Shown: positions 9,462 through 17,204 of the stretch, in pieces
Numbering within the stretch: the stretch's first letter is position 1
Layout: each line of letters starts with the position of its first letter
Assembly (NCBI RefSeq): GCF_900327775.1
Contig: NZ_OUMZ01000005.1
Coordinates: 124,001 to 188,000, forward strand
DNA from: Roseovarius sp. EL26
GTDB taxonomy: Bacteria > Pseudomonadota > Alphaproteobacteria > Rhodobacterales > Rhodobacteraceae
Length of the DNA: 64,000 bases
Direction: 5' to 3'
The notes under the pieces: model-generated
The model's database searches: none
The model's input: the letters and a program-made list of their open reading frames with translations, nothing else
Told to the model about the DNA's origin: nothing
Translations under genes and position numbers: made by a program

Positions 9462-10277
9462 ATGTGTGATATATGCGTTATGAATGCGGTGAAGGACAAA
9501 ATGTTGTCGCGTCGCCAGTTTTTCACGGCAACGGCCGCCGCCGGTGCTGCGGCGGCACTGTCGACAACAGCCGCACCGCCCGCTTTGGCGGCTGGTGCCA
9601 GCACGGTTGAGGATCTGACCCATACGCTGGATGCCGATTTCCCGACCTATTTTGGCACGCCGGGGATCGAGTTGGAGCAAAAGTTCAACTTCGCCGACAA
9701 CGGCTTCAACTTGTTCACAATGGATTTGAATGAACACACCGGCACCCATATTGATGCGCCGCTGCATTTCTCAGCTGATGGAAATGCGGTTGATGAGATC
9801 CCGGTGCAGGACTTGATTGCACCGCTCTGTGTGATCGATATCGCCGCGCGCGCGGCTGAGGATGCTGACGCGCAAGTCACACCAGAAGATATCAAGGCGT
9901 GGATGTCGGCCAATGGTGACATTCCAGATCACGCCTGCGTGGCGCTCTATTCCGGTTGGGGTGCTAAAACCGGCGGTGACGAGTTCCGCAATTTCGATGG
10001 TGAGGCAATGCATTTCCCCGGCTTTCACGTTGAAGCCGCTCAAATGCTGATCGAAGAAACCGGCGCAATGTCTATCGCCAGTGATACGCTGTCATTGGAT
10101 CATGGACCTTCGGCTGATTTCGCAACGCATTATGCATGGCTGCCCACAGGCCGGTTTGGCATCGAAAACATTGCCAATCTCGACAAGATGCCAGCATCCG
10201 GTGCCACGATCATCATCGGCGCCCCGAAACACCGTGGCGGCTCTGGCGGTCCAGCGCGTATCTTTGGGATGGTCTAA
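9462..10277 (+). CDS. Cyclase-family hydrolase exported by Tat
   Basis: Protein of 271 residues of the cyclase/kynurenine-formamidase superfamily (PF04199). The metal-binding signature appears as NEHTGTHIDAPLHF near residue 95. A twin-arginine signal, SRRQFF followed by an Ala-rich hydrophobic segment, ends around ALAAGA near residue 45, so the enzyme should be exported folded to the periplasm. The N-terminus has an unusual short extension, CDIC, before the Tat motif. The start at 9462 has GGGAGAG at good spacing. The substrate is unknown; a formamidase- or lactonase-type hydrolysis is the family expectation. It stands alone between terminators. Confidence 0.82.
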   Translation: MCDICVMNAVKDKMLSRRQFFTATAAAGAAAALSTTAAPPALAAGASTVEDLTHTLDADFPTYFGTPGIELEQKFNFADNGFNLFTMDLNEHTGTHIDAPLHFSADGNAVDEIPVQDLIAPLCVIDIAARAAEDADAQVTPEDIKAWMSANGDIPDHACVALYSGWGAKTGGDEFRNFDGEAMHFPGFHVEAAQMLIEETGAMSIASDTLSLDHGPSADFATHYAWLPTGRFGIENIANLDKMPASGATIIIGAPKHRGGSGGPARIFGMV

Positions 10278-10285
10278 ACGTCTAT

Positions 10286-10315
10286 GAAAGAGGGCTTGGG
10301 TTCAGGCCCTCTTTC
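10286..10315 (+). terminator. Terminator after cyclase gene
   Basis: Perfect 10-bp stem GAAAGAGGGC at 10286-10295 with its complement at 10306-10315, loop of 10 nt. The downstream TetR gene begins only 35 bp later, so its promoter probably overlaps this hairpin. Confidence 0.8.
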
Positions 10316-10318
10316 CAG

Positions 10319-10338
10319 TATCCCATGAACATAGTTCA
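10319..10338 (+). promoter_or_regulatory. Operator (copy 1) and possible -10 of the TetR gene
   Basis: TGAACATAGTTCA at 10326-10338 is a perfect 5+5 palindrome with a 3-nt centre, the same pattern as three copies upstream of pspA. It lies 12 bp before the ATG of the TetR-type gene, suggesting autoregulation. A weak promoter can be drawn as TTGGGT at 10296, 17 bp, TATCCC at 10319-10324, which would place the operator at the transcription start; that promoter is inference. Confidence 0.75.
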
Positions 10339-10350
10339 ATCGGGGGCGAT

Positions 10351-10950
10351 ATGGCGGGCAAAGTCGAAAAGCGGCGCGAAGAGCTGCGCAAGAAACTGAT
10401 CACCATTGCCGAACAACGGATCAGGGCCGAAGGCATATCCGCGATCAAAGCCCGCGATCTGGCGAAAGAGGCGGACTGTGCCGTCGGGGCCATCTACAAT
10501 GTCTTCGATGACCTGTCGGACATCGTCATTGCGGTCAATGGCATCACCTTTCAACATCTGGGGCAGGCGGTCGCGGCAAGCCTTGTGGGCAACGAGACAG
10601 CCCCGCCAACGGAGCGGCTGATTGTCATGTCGCACGCCTATCTGGAGTTCGCGGCGGCCAACCCGCGCACATGGCGCACGCTGTTTGATGCGCGTATGTC
10701 GACCGAAATGGATATCCCATCTTGGTATCTGGCAGAGCTGGAACTCCTGTTCGGCTACATCGCGGGTCCGGTGCGGGAATGTTTTCCGGATATGTCTGGC
10801 GACGACATAGGCCTTATGACACGGGCGCTGTTTTCGTCGGTGCATGGGATTGTGCTGCTTGGATTGGAGAACCGGATCTCTGGCGTGCCGGACGATCAGA
10901 TCAAGCGCATGATCTCGATCACACTGCAGCAGCTAACTGGAAACAAATAG
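10351..10950 (+). CDS. TetR/AcrR-family repressor of the pspA-yiaAB module
   Basis: Protein of 199 residues with an N-terminal helix-turn-helix: a basic first helix, EGISAIKARDLAKEADCAVG, then AIYNVFDDLSDIVIAVN (residues about 25-65), typical of TetR regulators. The C-terminal ligand-binding part is not specific enough to name an inducer. A 13-bp palindrome (TGAAC, 3 nt, GTTCA) lies directly upstream of this gene and three more lie between it and pspA. This strongly suggests that it represses itself and the following genes. The start at 10351 follows CGGGGGCGAT. Confidence 0.85.
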   Translation: MAGKVEKRREELRKKLITIAEQRIRAEGISAIKARDLAKEADCAVGAIYNVFDDLSDIVIAVNGITFQHLGQAVAASLVGNETAPPTERLIVMSHAYLEFAAANPRTWRTLFDARMSTEMDIPSWYLAELELLFGYIAGPVRECFPDMSGDDIGLMTRALFSSVHGIVLLGLENRISGVPDDQIKRMISITLQQLTGNK

Positions 10951-10954
10951 TTTC

Positions 10955-10967
10955 TGAACATTGTTCA
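10955..10967 (+). promoter_or_regulatory. TetR operator copy 2
   Basis: TGAACATTGTTCA, a perfect palindrome with arms TGAAC and GTTCA, four bases after the TetR gene stop and 10 bp upstream of the candidate -35 of pspA. Confidence 0.8.
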
Positions 10968-10976
10968 AAATAATTA

Positions 10977-11005
10977 TTGAACGTTGTTCATTTATTTTCT
11001 ATACC
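10977..11005 (+). promoter_or_regulatory. Candidate pspA promoter containing TetR operator copy 3
   Basis: A -35-like TTGAAC (10977-10982) and a -10-like TATACC (11000-11005) are separated by 17 bp. The palindrome TGAACGTTGTTCA at 10978-10990 contains most of the -35 element, so a bound repressor would block RNA polymerase. Hexamers were picked by eye; the palindrome is certain. Confidence 0.65.
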
Positions 11006-11012
11006 CAATTTA

Positions 11013-11025
11013 TGAACGATGTTCA
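11013..11025 (+). promoter_or_regulatory. TetR operator copy 4
   Basis: TGAACGATGTTCA, starting 8 bp after the candidate -10 and 17 bp before the pspA ATG, so it would sit at or just after the transcription start. Copies 2, 3 and 4 start 23 and 35 bp apart. Confidence 0.8.
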
Positions 11026-11041
11026 TGAATGGAGATTGAAA

Positions 11042-11710
11042 ATGTTAAAAACTTTGAAAACCCTCTTCACTGGCGCAAATGCCCGGGCCGAAGAACGTGT
11101 CCGTGACACCTTTGCCCTTGAATTGATTGACCAAAAAATTCGCGAAACAGAATCGCAATTGAAAGCAGCCAAGGCGACGCTGGCGTCTTTGATGCAGCGC
11201 CAGCGCTCGGAACAACGCTTGTTTGATGCCGTCACAGCCCGGATCGAAACCATGCTCACCCGGACCAAGGACGCGCTGAAAGAGGGCCGCGAAGACATGG
11301 CCACCCAAGCCGCCGAAGCCATCGCCACGATGGAGAATGAGGCCCAGCTGCGCAAAAACACACTTGACCGACTAGAGGTTCAGATCAGCCGCCTGCAAGC
11401 TTCGGTCGGGGCCGCACATCGCCGGATCATCGACCTCAAGCAGGGGGCGATCACCGCCAAGGCCATGCGCCGCGAACAGCAGATGCAAAGCCGCCTGAAT
11501 TCGACCATTTCCAGCACCTCCAGCGCGGACGAGGCGGAAGAGCTGATCGCCAAGGTTGTCGGCAAGGATGACCCGTTCGAGCAGTCGCAAATTCTGGCCG
11601 AGATCAACGCAGACCTGAATCACAACACGCTAGAGGATCGCATGGCCGCACAGGGCTTTGGCCCCGCCACCAAGGTCACAGCCCAAGACGTGCTGAGCCG
11701 CCTGAAATAA
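11042..11710 (+). CDS. pspA: PspA/IM30 (ESCRT-III-like) membrane-stress protein
   Basis: Protein of 222 residues, almost entirely alpha-helical coiled coil (heptad-rich from about residue 15 to 150), with the PspA-type start MLKTLKTLFTGANARAEE and the middle block LRKNTLDRLEVQISRLQAS. PspA proteins polymerise on the inner face of stressed membranes and limit proton leakage. The ATG at 11042 follows GGAGATTGAA; an in-frame GTG-type extension back to 10961 would run through the operators and is rejected. There is no pspF, pspB or pspC here. Control by the adjacent TetR regulator and pairing with a YiaAB protein make this differ from the enterobacterial psp operon. Confidence 0.88.
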   Translation: MLKTLKTLFTGANARAEERVRDTFALELIDQKIRETESQLKAAKATLASLMQRQRSEQRLFDAVTARIETMLTRTKDALKEGREDMATQAAEAIATMENEAQLRKNTLDRLEVQISRLQASVGAAHRRIIDLKQGAITAKAMRREQQMQSRLNSTISSTSSADEAEELIAKVVGKDDPFEQSQILAEINADLNHNTLEDRMAAQGFGPATKVTAQDVLSRLK

Positions 11711-11754
11711 GACAACCCCAATTAAATTAAACTTGAAAACGAAGGACTATTGAA

Positions 11755-12042
11755 ATGTATACCAACGAAAAACCCGACACCAACGTAATCATGCTTCTGA
11801 ACCTGGCCGGCGTTGTGCTTGCCTATGTGATGCTGGGTATCTCGCTGTATCTCTCGACCGAGGTGCCGCTGGCAACCAAAGGCTACTGGGCCATCGGCAT
11901 CGTACTGCTGACGTTGAGCTTGGTGAACTTTGTGAAATACCGCTTTGACAATCAGGCCCGCGTTGATCGGATCAACCGGATCGAAGAAGCCAAAAACGAA
12001 AAGCTGCTCGAAGACTACGTCGTCGACGCCAAAGACAGCTGA
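11755..12042 (+). CDS. YiaAB two-helix membrane protein
   Basis: Small inner-membrane protein of 95 residues with two helices (about 12-33 and 43-62), fitting the YiaA/YiaB two-helix domain, followed by a charged cytoplasmic tail of about 30 residues (RIEEAKNEKLLEDYVVD). It begins 44 bp after pspA with GAAGGAC upstream and is followed by a terminator, so pspA and this gene form a two-gene transcript. A role in membrane-stress response, perhaps as a partner or recruiter of PspA, is inferred from position only. Confidence 0.82.
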   Translation: MYTNEKPDTNVIMLLNLAGVVLAYVMLGISLYLSTEVPLATKGYWAIGIVLLTLSLVNFVKYRFDNQARVDRINRIEEAKNEKLLEDYVVDAKDS

Positions 12043-12060
12043 TCATCCCACAGAGAAGAC

Positions 12061-12089
12061 AAAACCCCGGCCACCACGCCGGGGTTTTT
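12061..12089 (+). terminator. Terminator after pspA-yiaAB
   Basis: Stem AAAACCCCGGC at 12061-12071 and GCCGGGGTTTT at 12078-12088 with a 6-nt loop and a T run: a textbook intrinsic terminator. Confidence 0.92.
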
Positions 12090-12421
12090 ACATTTGCGTG
12101 TCAAAGAACCGTTCCGCCCGGCATCGCCGGGCAGCGGTTGCCATTGTCGCGCCACTGGTCCGAGAGACAATGGCGACACCTCCCCCAGGAGGGCGCTTTG
12201 CTACGCCTCAACATGCTAGGTGTCGCTTTGCGAGAAATCGCCTCACCAAACCCAATCTCCCTCCAGGTCGGGCGCCGCCCTAGGTGCGGAGGTAGAAAAT
12301 GCCAGCAAAGTCTGCCCTCCATAAAGACTGGTATCAGCCCGAAGCGGACCTTGGTTCTGAATGCCGCCAATGGCCGCTAAGAGCCCATTTTGACTGATGC
12401 ATCACTCATGATGAATGTCTG
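12090..12421. other. Gene-poor region dense in inverted repeats
   Basis: No convincing gene. Three near-adjacent inverted repeats are visible: GCCCGGC (12116-12122) with GCCGGGC (12126-12132); GCCATTGTC (12140-12148) with GACAATGGC (12166-12174); and GCGACACCT (12173-12181) with AGGTGTCGC (12218-12226). The second and third share two bases, so their stems compete. CAGCAAAGTCTGC at 12303-12315 recurs at 12899 with one change. Resembles decayed intergenic repeat DNA. Confidence 0.55.
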
Positions 12422-12814
12422 CTACTGGTGTTTGACCAAACCCGCCAGATAGTCAATTTCTTCGCTCGACGCGAAGTGGCCCTCAGCCAACCACACAACT
12501 GCTTCACACACCTCTTGAACATCCACGCGACACGCGCCCTCAGCGTGAGCAATTTGCTCAAAACTGGCAGGTGAACACAAAAATACACTCCGTCGGTGTA
12601 TTTCATCTATGAAGCGGGTAAACCCACACTGAACTAAGACGTGGGCCGCTTTTTCGAGATCACCCGCGCACTTGTTGTCGAAGGTTTTGATCAATCCATC
12701 AATCGTGTGATGCTCGGTGTGGTAGTGAAAGTCGAAGACACAATTCGCGAGCGCCAATATTCGCCCCGAGTGCGAATTGTCTGGTCTGGTTTTCCAAGGC
12801 GGTAAATCATGCAT
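12422..12814 (-). CDS. Hypothetical protein, unrecognised
   Basis: Open frame of 130 residues, soluble and slightly acidic, with several His and Cys residues (HYHTEHH near residue 33; Cys in KCAGD and LVQCGF). No domain recognised and no clear Shine-Dalgarno. It lies in a gene-poor stretch and is flanked on both sides by the CAGCAAAGTCYGC motif (12303 and 12899), which may mean the segment was inserted or mobilised together. It could be a real lineage-specific gene or a chance ORF. Confidence 0.4.
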   Translation of the reverse strand: MHDLPPWKTRPDNSHSGRILALANCVFDFHYHTEHHTIDGLIKTFDNKCAGDLEKAAHVLVQCGFTRFIDEIHRRSVFLCSPASFEQIAHAEGACRVDVQEVCEAVVWLAEGHFASSEEIDYLAGLVKHQ

Positions 12815-13059
12815 TTAATGATAGTGCCGGAAGGAAGCGATAATCGCAACTTTGCCACCGCCTCAAAAAGCAGCTATTGAACAAGCCTCGTGGAACGGCA
12901 GCAAAGTCCGCACCCCGGTCAGAAACCCGCAGACTTTGCAAAGCCCGCTCTCTGCGCAAAGCTGCCATTTATAAATGGACTAGAATTGCACCAATAAGCG
13001 CAATTATTAGTGATGTTGCCCAATCAAAAAGGCGGCCCATTGGACCGCCTTCCTTTGTC
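12815..13059. other. Intergenic repeat-containing stretch
   Basis: No gene seen. CAGCAAAGTCCGC at 12899-12911 is followed by a near-complementary GCAGACTTTGC at 12929-12939, forming an imperfect hairpin. AAAAAGGCGGCCCATTGG (about 13026-13043) followed by ACCGCCTTCCTTTG reads as a weak terminator for the minus-strand creatinase gene. Confidence 0.5.
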
Positions 13060-14268
13060 TTATCCAACCACGTTGAATTCCGGTCCGTAGGGGTAGCCGG
13101 TGATGTTCTCGTTGCCATCTTCGGTGATGACCAGAACATCGTGTTCGCGGTATCCACCGGCACCCGGCTGGTCGTTGGCGATGGTCAGCATCGGTTCCAT
13201 CGAAATCACCATGCCCGGCTCCAGCACCGTGTCGATGTCTTCGCGCAGTTCCAGCCCGGCCTCGCGACCGTAATAGTGGCTCAGCACGCCGAACGAGTGG
13301 CCGTAGCCAAAGGTCCGGTATTGCAGCAGCTGGCGCTCTTCAAAGAAGTCGTTGATCTTATGGGTGATTTCGGCACAGCTGGCACCGGGTTTCAGCAGGC
13401 TCATGCCGTATTCATGCGCCGCCACATTGGCCTCCCAGATCTTCAGGCTGGCCGCGTCCACCTCGCCGACAAACATGGTGCGTTCCAGCGCCACATAGTA
13501 AGCCGAGATCATCGGGAAGGTGTTCAGGCTCAGGATGTCACCACGTTGCAATTGACGCGCGGTTACCGGGTTGTGCGCACCATCGGTGTTGATGCCGGAT
13601 TGGAACCAAACCCACGTGTCACGGTATTCCGCATCAGGGAACACCCGTGCAATCTCCGCCTCCATCGCGTCACGACCGGCCATGGCGACATCAATCTCGC
13701 GCGTGCCTTCTTTGACCGCATCGCGGATGGCATAGCCCCCCACATCGGCAATCGCCGTGCACTTGCGGATCAGCGCAATCTCGTCAGCTGATTTGTGCAT
13801 CCGCTGGCGCATGGTGTGGCCCGCGATGTCCACGGTTGACGATGGCGTCAGGAACCCGAGCAGTTTGTCGCGCTGCATCAACGTCAGGTGATCACCTTCA
13901 TAGCCGATCACCTTGCCCGCACCTGTCACGGACAGGATTGCGCGCCAGTAATTGTCACGCTGCCAGTCGGTATAGGTGATATTGTCTGCGTGGCTTCGAC
14001 GCCACGGTTGACCCGCGTCAATCCCGGCAGAGATTGTGACGCTTTCCGTCGCGGTCACAACCAAGCCATAAGGCCGACCAAAGGCGCAATACAAAAAACC
14101 GCTGTAGTAGGCGATGTTGTGCATCGAGGTGAAGACAGCGGCATCAACACCCGCCTCGGCCATAATAGCCCGCAGACCTTTCAGCCGTGCGTCATATTCA
14201 GAGCTGGCAAAAGGCAGCGGCGCCTTTTCCCCATTGTGGAAACGATACATTTCAGGACGTGCAGTCAT
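13060..14268 (-). CDS. Creatinase (creatine amidinohydrolase)
   Basis: Hydrolyses creatine to sarcosine and urea in the cytoplasm. It is 402 residues, matching characterised creatinases, with the pita-bread fold of the M24 family. With the start at 14268 the known Pseudomonas catalytic residues fall at identical positions: His232 (DGAHN), Glu262 (ALERT), His324 (GYGHSFG) and Glu358 (SMEP). An N-terminal block, TSMHNIAYYSGFLYCAFGRP, is also typical. M24 metal ligands are absent, as expected for creatinase rather than Xaa-Pro peptidase. The start is chosen from GGAGGGTCGAAT directly upstream; an in-frame extension to 14316 lacks such a site. No sarcosine oxidase or creatininase gene is nearby. 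Confidence 0.88.
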   Translation of the reverse strand: MTARPEMYRFHNGEKAPLPFASSEYDARLKGLRAIMAEAGVDAAVFTSMHNIAYYSGFLYCAFGRPYGLVVTATESVTISAGIDAGQPWRRSHADNITYTDWQRDNYWRAILSVTGAGKVIGYEGDHLTLMQRDKLLGFLTPSSTVDIAGHTMRQRMHKSADEIALIRKCTAIADVGGYAIRDAVKEGTREIDVAMAGRDAMEAEIARVFPDAEYRDTWVWFQSGINTDGAHNPVTARQLQRGDILSLNTFPMISAYYVALERTMFVGEVDAASLKIWEANVAAHEYGMSLLKPGASCAEITHKINDFFEERQLLQYRTFGYGHSFGVLSHYYGREAGLELREDIDTVLEPGMVISMEPMLTIANDQPGAGGYREHDVLVITEDGNENITGYPYGPEFNVVG

Positions 14269-14433
14269 ATTCGACCCTCCTATAAAAGAAAGGTCCCGGC
14301 GTTCAGGACTGTTCATGATAGACGGCCTTGCCCATATCGGGCGGGCGACGCCATCGCCCCGGCCTGCGCCTGTTCTTGCTCATTCTGATTATTCTGGCAA
14401 GATAAATTTTCAACTCATGCAGATGGATATTTC

Positions 14434-15429
14434 ATGCACGTTAAACCCGGGCCCCTGAACCTGATCACCGATGTTACCGGCCTCAAGGTTGGCAATGCCC
14501 AAGACAATACGATCAAAACCGGCACAACGGTCCTAATTGGTGATGCGCCTTTGACTGCGGGCGTTTCGGTCATGGGCGGCGCACCGGGGACACGCGAAAC
14601 CGATCTTTTGGCCCCTGACAAAACTGTCGAACAGGTCGATGCGCTTGTCCTGTCTGGGGGCTCGGCCTTTGGGCTTGATGCCGCCTCGGGTGTGGCTGAT
14701 GCCTTGCGCACACAAGGGCGCGGCTTTGCCGTCGGTGATCAGAACGTGCCAATTGTGCCAGCTGCGATCCTGTTTGACCTGATCAACGGGGGTGACAAGG
14801 ATTGGATGAAAAACCCTTATAAGTCTCTGGGGGCCGGGGCCTTGGCACAGGTGGGTAGAGAGTTCGAAATCGGAACCGCCGGGGCCGGGGCCGGGGCCAC
14901 CACGGCCAACCTCAAGGGCGGGCTTGGTTCCGCCTCTCTGATCTTGCCTTCGGGCCACACAGTCGGCGCGCTGGTGGCAGTGAATGCGTTGGGGCAAGCC
15001 ACGGTTGGGGACGGTCCACAGTTCTGGGCCGCACCGTTTGAGATCGGCACCGAGTTTGGCGGCAAAGGTGTGGCTCCTGACATCGGATCAATGACAATCC
15101 CACAGACCAAGCTTAGCCAGCACGCCAACACTACGATCGGCATTATCGCCACCGATGCCCCACTGACACAGGCACAATGCACCCGCATGGCTACCGCAGC
15201 GCATGATGGATATGCACGGGCATTACTGCCGTCACACACGCCGCTAGATGGGGACCTGATTTTCGCGGTTAGCACCGGACAAACTGTTAGAACAACAGAA
15301 GTTGAAGAGTTGATGTGGCTGGGACATTTTGCAGCGCAGTGTATGGCTCGCGCAATTGCACGCGCCATCTATGCGGCGACCCCGGCAGTCGGAGATGCCC
15401 TGCCATGTTGGCAGGGCAAATTTAACTAA
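14434..15429 (+). CDS. P1-family (DmpA/NylC-like) N-terminal nucleophile hydrolase
   Basis: Protein of 331 residues of peptidase family S58/P1, which self-cleaves into two chains and acts as an aminopeptidase or amidase on small amides. Visible family blocks are ITDVTGLKVGNAQD at the start, SGGSAFGLDAASGV near residue 74, and GALVAVNALG near residue 178. The presumed cleavage point is Asn232-Thr233 (QHANTTIGIIATDAPLT), like NylC where Thr is the nucleophile. There is no signal peptide. It is divergent from creatinase, and a joint role in amide or peptide nitrogen scavenging is only a suggestion. Confidence 0.85.
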   Translation: MHVKPGPLNLITDVTGLKVGNAQDNTIKTGTTVLIGDAPLTAGVSVMGGAPGTRETDLLAPDKTVEQVDALVLSGGSAFGLDAASGVADALRTQGRGFAVGDQNVPIVPAAILFDLINGGDKDWMKNPYKSLGAGALAQVGREFEIGTAGAGAGATTANLKGGLGSASLILPSGHTVGALVAVNALGQATVGDGPQFWAAPFEIGTEFGGKGVAPDIGSMTIPQTKLSQHANTTIGIIATDAPLTQAQCTRMATAAHDGYARALLPSHTPLDGDLIFAVSTGQTVRTTEVEELMWLGHFAAQCMARAIARAIYAATPAVGDALPCWQGKFN

Positions 15430-15435
15430 ATACGC

Positions 15436-15963
15436 TTATGGGCAGCGCTTGGCTGCCTCTTCGATCGCGGCAGTGAAACCAGACAGCGAAAACGTGTCTT
15501 TGGTGATCGTGCCACGGCCGGATCGGGCGGTCAGTGTTGCATTTGCCCCACGTTTCATGGCTGCAATAATCTTAGTGTCATCGGCCGTGCTGGCAGGCCA
15601 AGCCCATTCACCCTCGGTGAAAAGCTCGAACTCGTTGCCGCTGACATTGATGTTCACGGTTGATCCACCTGCGAAGGGGTAACCACCGGTGAAACCGATC
15701 TGGCCTTTGACCCCGGCATCAGGTCGGTAAAAGGCCATCAACAGAATGTCACCGCGGCGCACGGCCACAGTGCGGCCATCCTTGGTATTGACTGTTTCCG
15801 TTGGTGCCGACACTGCCCAGCACTCTTTGGGGCTTTTTTCTTCAAAGACGCTCCAGGCTGTCTTTGCCGCCACCTGATTGGTGCTTGTCTCTTGTGCCAT
15901 AACGCCGGTCGCTGCCAATGCGAAAACCGCGCCAGCCACACCGCGTGTTATACGTCGTATCAT
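15436..15963 (-). CDS. IalB (invasion-associated locus B) family periplasmic protein
   Basis: Secreted protein of 175 residues. It starts MIRRITRGVAGAVFALA with cleavage after VMAQ, then a beta-rich domain with KECWAVSAPTETVN and the terminal Cys pair typical of IalB-like proteins common in Rhodobacterales. Function is unknown; family members are small periplasmic proteins. The start at 15963 has CTGGAGGCTGGACAT upstream. A much longer open frame reaching 16587 exists but runs antisense into the asparaginase gene and lacks the signal peptide, so the shorter start is used. Confidence 0.8.
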   Translation of the reverse strand: MIRRITRGVAGAVFALAATGVMAQETSTNQVAAKTAWSVFEEKSPKECWAVSAPTETVNTKDGRTVAVRRGDILLMAFYRPDAGVKGQIGFTGGYPFAGGSTVNINVSGNEFELFTEGEWAWPASTADDTKIIAAMKRGANATLTARSGRGTITKDTFSLSGFTAAIEEAAKRCP

Positions 15964-16143
15964 ATGTCCAGCCTCCAGCTGTCCGTTTGCCTCAAATTCC
16001 GTAGGCCGTATTTGTCCACTACTGGACTTTTTTGCGAGATACGGCCAATTCTTGCTCGACATTGCAATATTAGACTGAAACAGGCGAGATGTGAAAGACG
16101 CAATTGGCGAAATTCCGCGACCTTGTAAACTTGGAGAGATCGA

Positions 16144-17139
16144 ATGACCGCACCTGTTCTGATGACCGAAATCTGGCGTGGCCCGATCCTTGAAAGCGTT
16201 CACGCAGGGCATGCCGTCATTTGCGATGGCTCCGGCCAAATTGTCGAGGCGTGGGGTGACCCGACCAAAACCATCCTGCCACGCAGTTCGGCCAAGATGA
16301 TCCAAGCGCTGCCGCTGATCGAAAGCGGCGCGGCAGATGCGCGTGGCCTGACCTCTGCCCAGCTTGCATTGGCCTGCGCGTCTCACAACGGTGCCGCCAT
16401 CCATACCGATCCTGTACATGCCTGGCTGGCTGAACTGGGGCTGAATGAGTCCGACCTGCGGTGCGGCCCACAGGTGCCCGATGACGAGCCCGCGCGCGAT
16501 GCCCTGATCCTCGCCGACGACAGCCCGTGCCAGTATCACAATAACTGTTCGGGCAAGCACGCAGGTTTTCTGACGTTGAACCAGCATCTAGGTGGCAGCG
16601 CAGAATACATCGACCCGGATCACGCGGTGCAAAAGGCCTGTCTTGATGCTTTTGAGGGCGTGACCGGCGAAACCTCACCGGGATTTGGCATCGATGGCTG
16701 TTCCGCTCCGAACTTCGCCACCAGCCTGCATGGCATGGCCCGTGCGATGGCCTTCTTTGCCGCCGCCGAGGACGGTACAGATGCCCGCCAATCCGCCGCC
16801 GTCCGTCTGTGGCAAGCGATGAACAAACACCCTGAATTGGTCGCCGGCGAAGGCCGTGCCTGTACTGAGCTGATGCGCGCCTGCAAAGAACCGGTTGCGC
16901 TCAAAACCGGGGCCGAGGCATTTTTCATCGCCATCATCCCGACCCGCAAACTGGGTATTGCGCTGAAAATTGTCGATGGCTCCACCCGCGCCGCCGAGTG
17001 CACCATCGCCGCCCTTCTGGTCCGCCTTGGCTTGCTGGATGCTGATCATCCAGCCGCACTCAAACGTATGAACGCGCCAATCCTGAACCGACGCGGTGTC
17101 GACACAGGCCTGATCAAACCAGCAGCGGCACTCTTGTAA
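16144..17139 (+). CDS. Class 3 L-asparaginase (Rhizobium etli ReAV type)
   Basis: Hydrolyses asparagine to aspartate and ammonia. It is 331 residues of the thermolabile PF06089 family, unrelated to the E. coli enzymes. Key residues of the ReAV structure are present: Ser48 and Lys51 in RSSAKM, Ser80 in ASHNG, the metal-site Cys135 and Lys138 in NNCSGKHAG, and a second metal Cys at 186 (GIDGCSAPN). There is no signal peptide, so it is cytoplasmic. GGAGATCGA precedes the ATG. It lies upstream of the riboflavin riboswitch but is separated by more than 190 bp and a repeat element. Confidence 0.87.
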   Translation: MTAPVLMTEIWRGPILESVHAGHAVICDGSGQIVEAWGDPTKTILPRSSAKMIQALPLIESGAADARGLTSAQLALACASHNGAAIHTDPVHAWLAELGLNESDLRCGPQVPDDEPARDALILADDSPCQYHNNCSGKHAGFLTLNQHLGGSAEYIDPDHAVQKACLDAFEGVTGETSPGFGIDGCSAPNFATSLHGMARAMAFFAAAEDGTDARQSAAVRLWQAMNKHPELVAGEGRACTELMRACKEPVALKTGAEAFFIAIIPTRKLGIALKIVDGSTRAAECTIAALLVRLGLLDADHPAALKRMNAPILNRRGVDTGLIKPAAALL

Positions 17140-17204
17140 ACCATAGGGTGGGAAATTTCCGCCCACCATTAACACACGACGCAACAAACGACCCGGACAA
17201 TGCA

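Noticed and set aside
10961..11041. Upstream extension of pspA
   Set aside because: Would translate through two operators and the candidate promoter; the ATG at 11042 has GGAGATTGAA.
12116..12228. Integron attC or IS end
   Set aside because: Inverted repeats lack the attC core (GTTRRRY/RYYYAAC) and no integrase, transposase or target duplication is seen.
12877..13791. Plus-strand open frame of 304 codons
   Set aside because: Antisense to the creatinase gene, whose catalytic residues fit known numbering exactly.
15964..16587. Long N-terminal extension of the IalB-like gene
   Set aside because: The extension runs antisense through the asparaginase start, has no export signal, and the ATG at 15963 has a good ribosome site and signal peptide.
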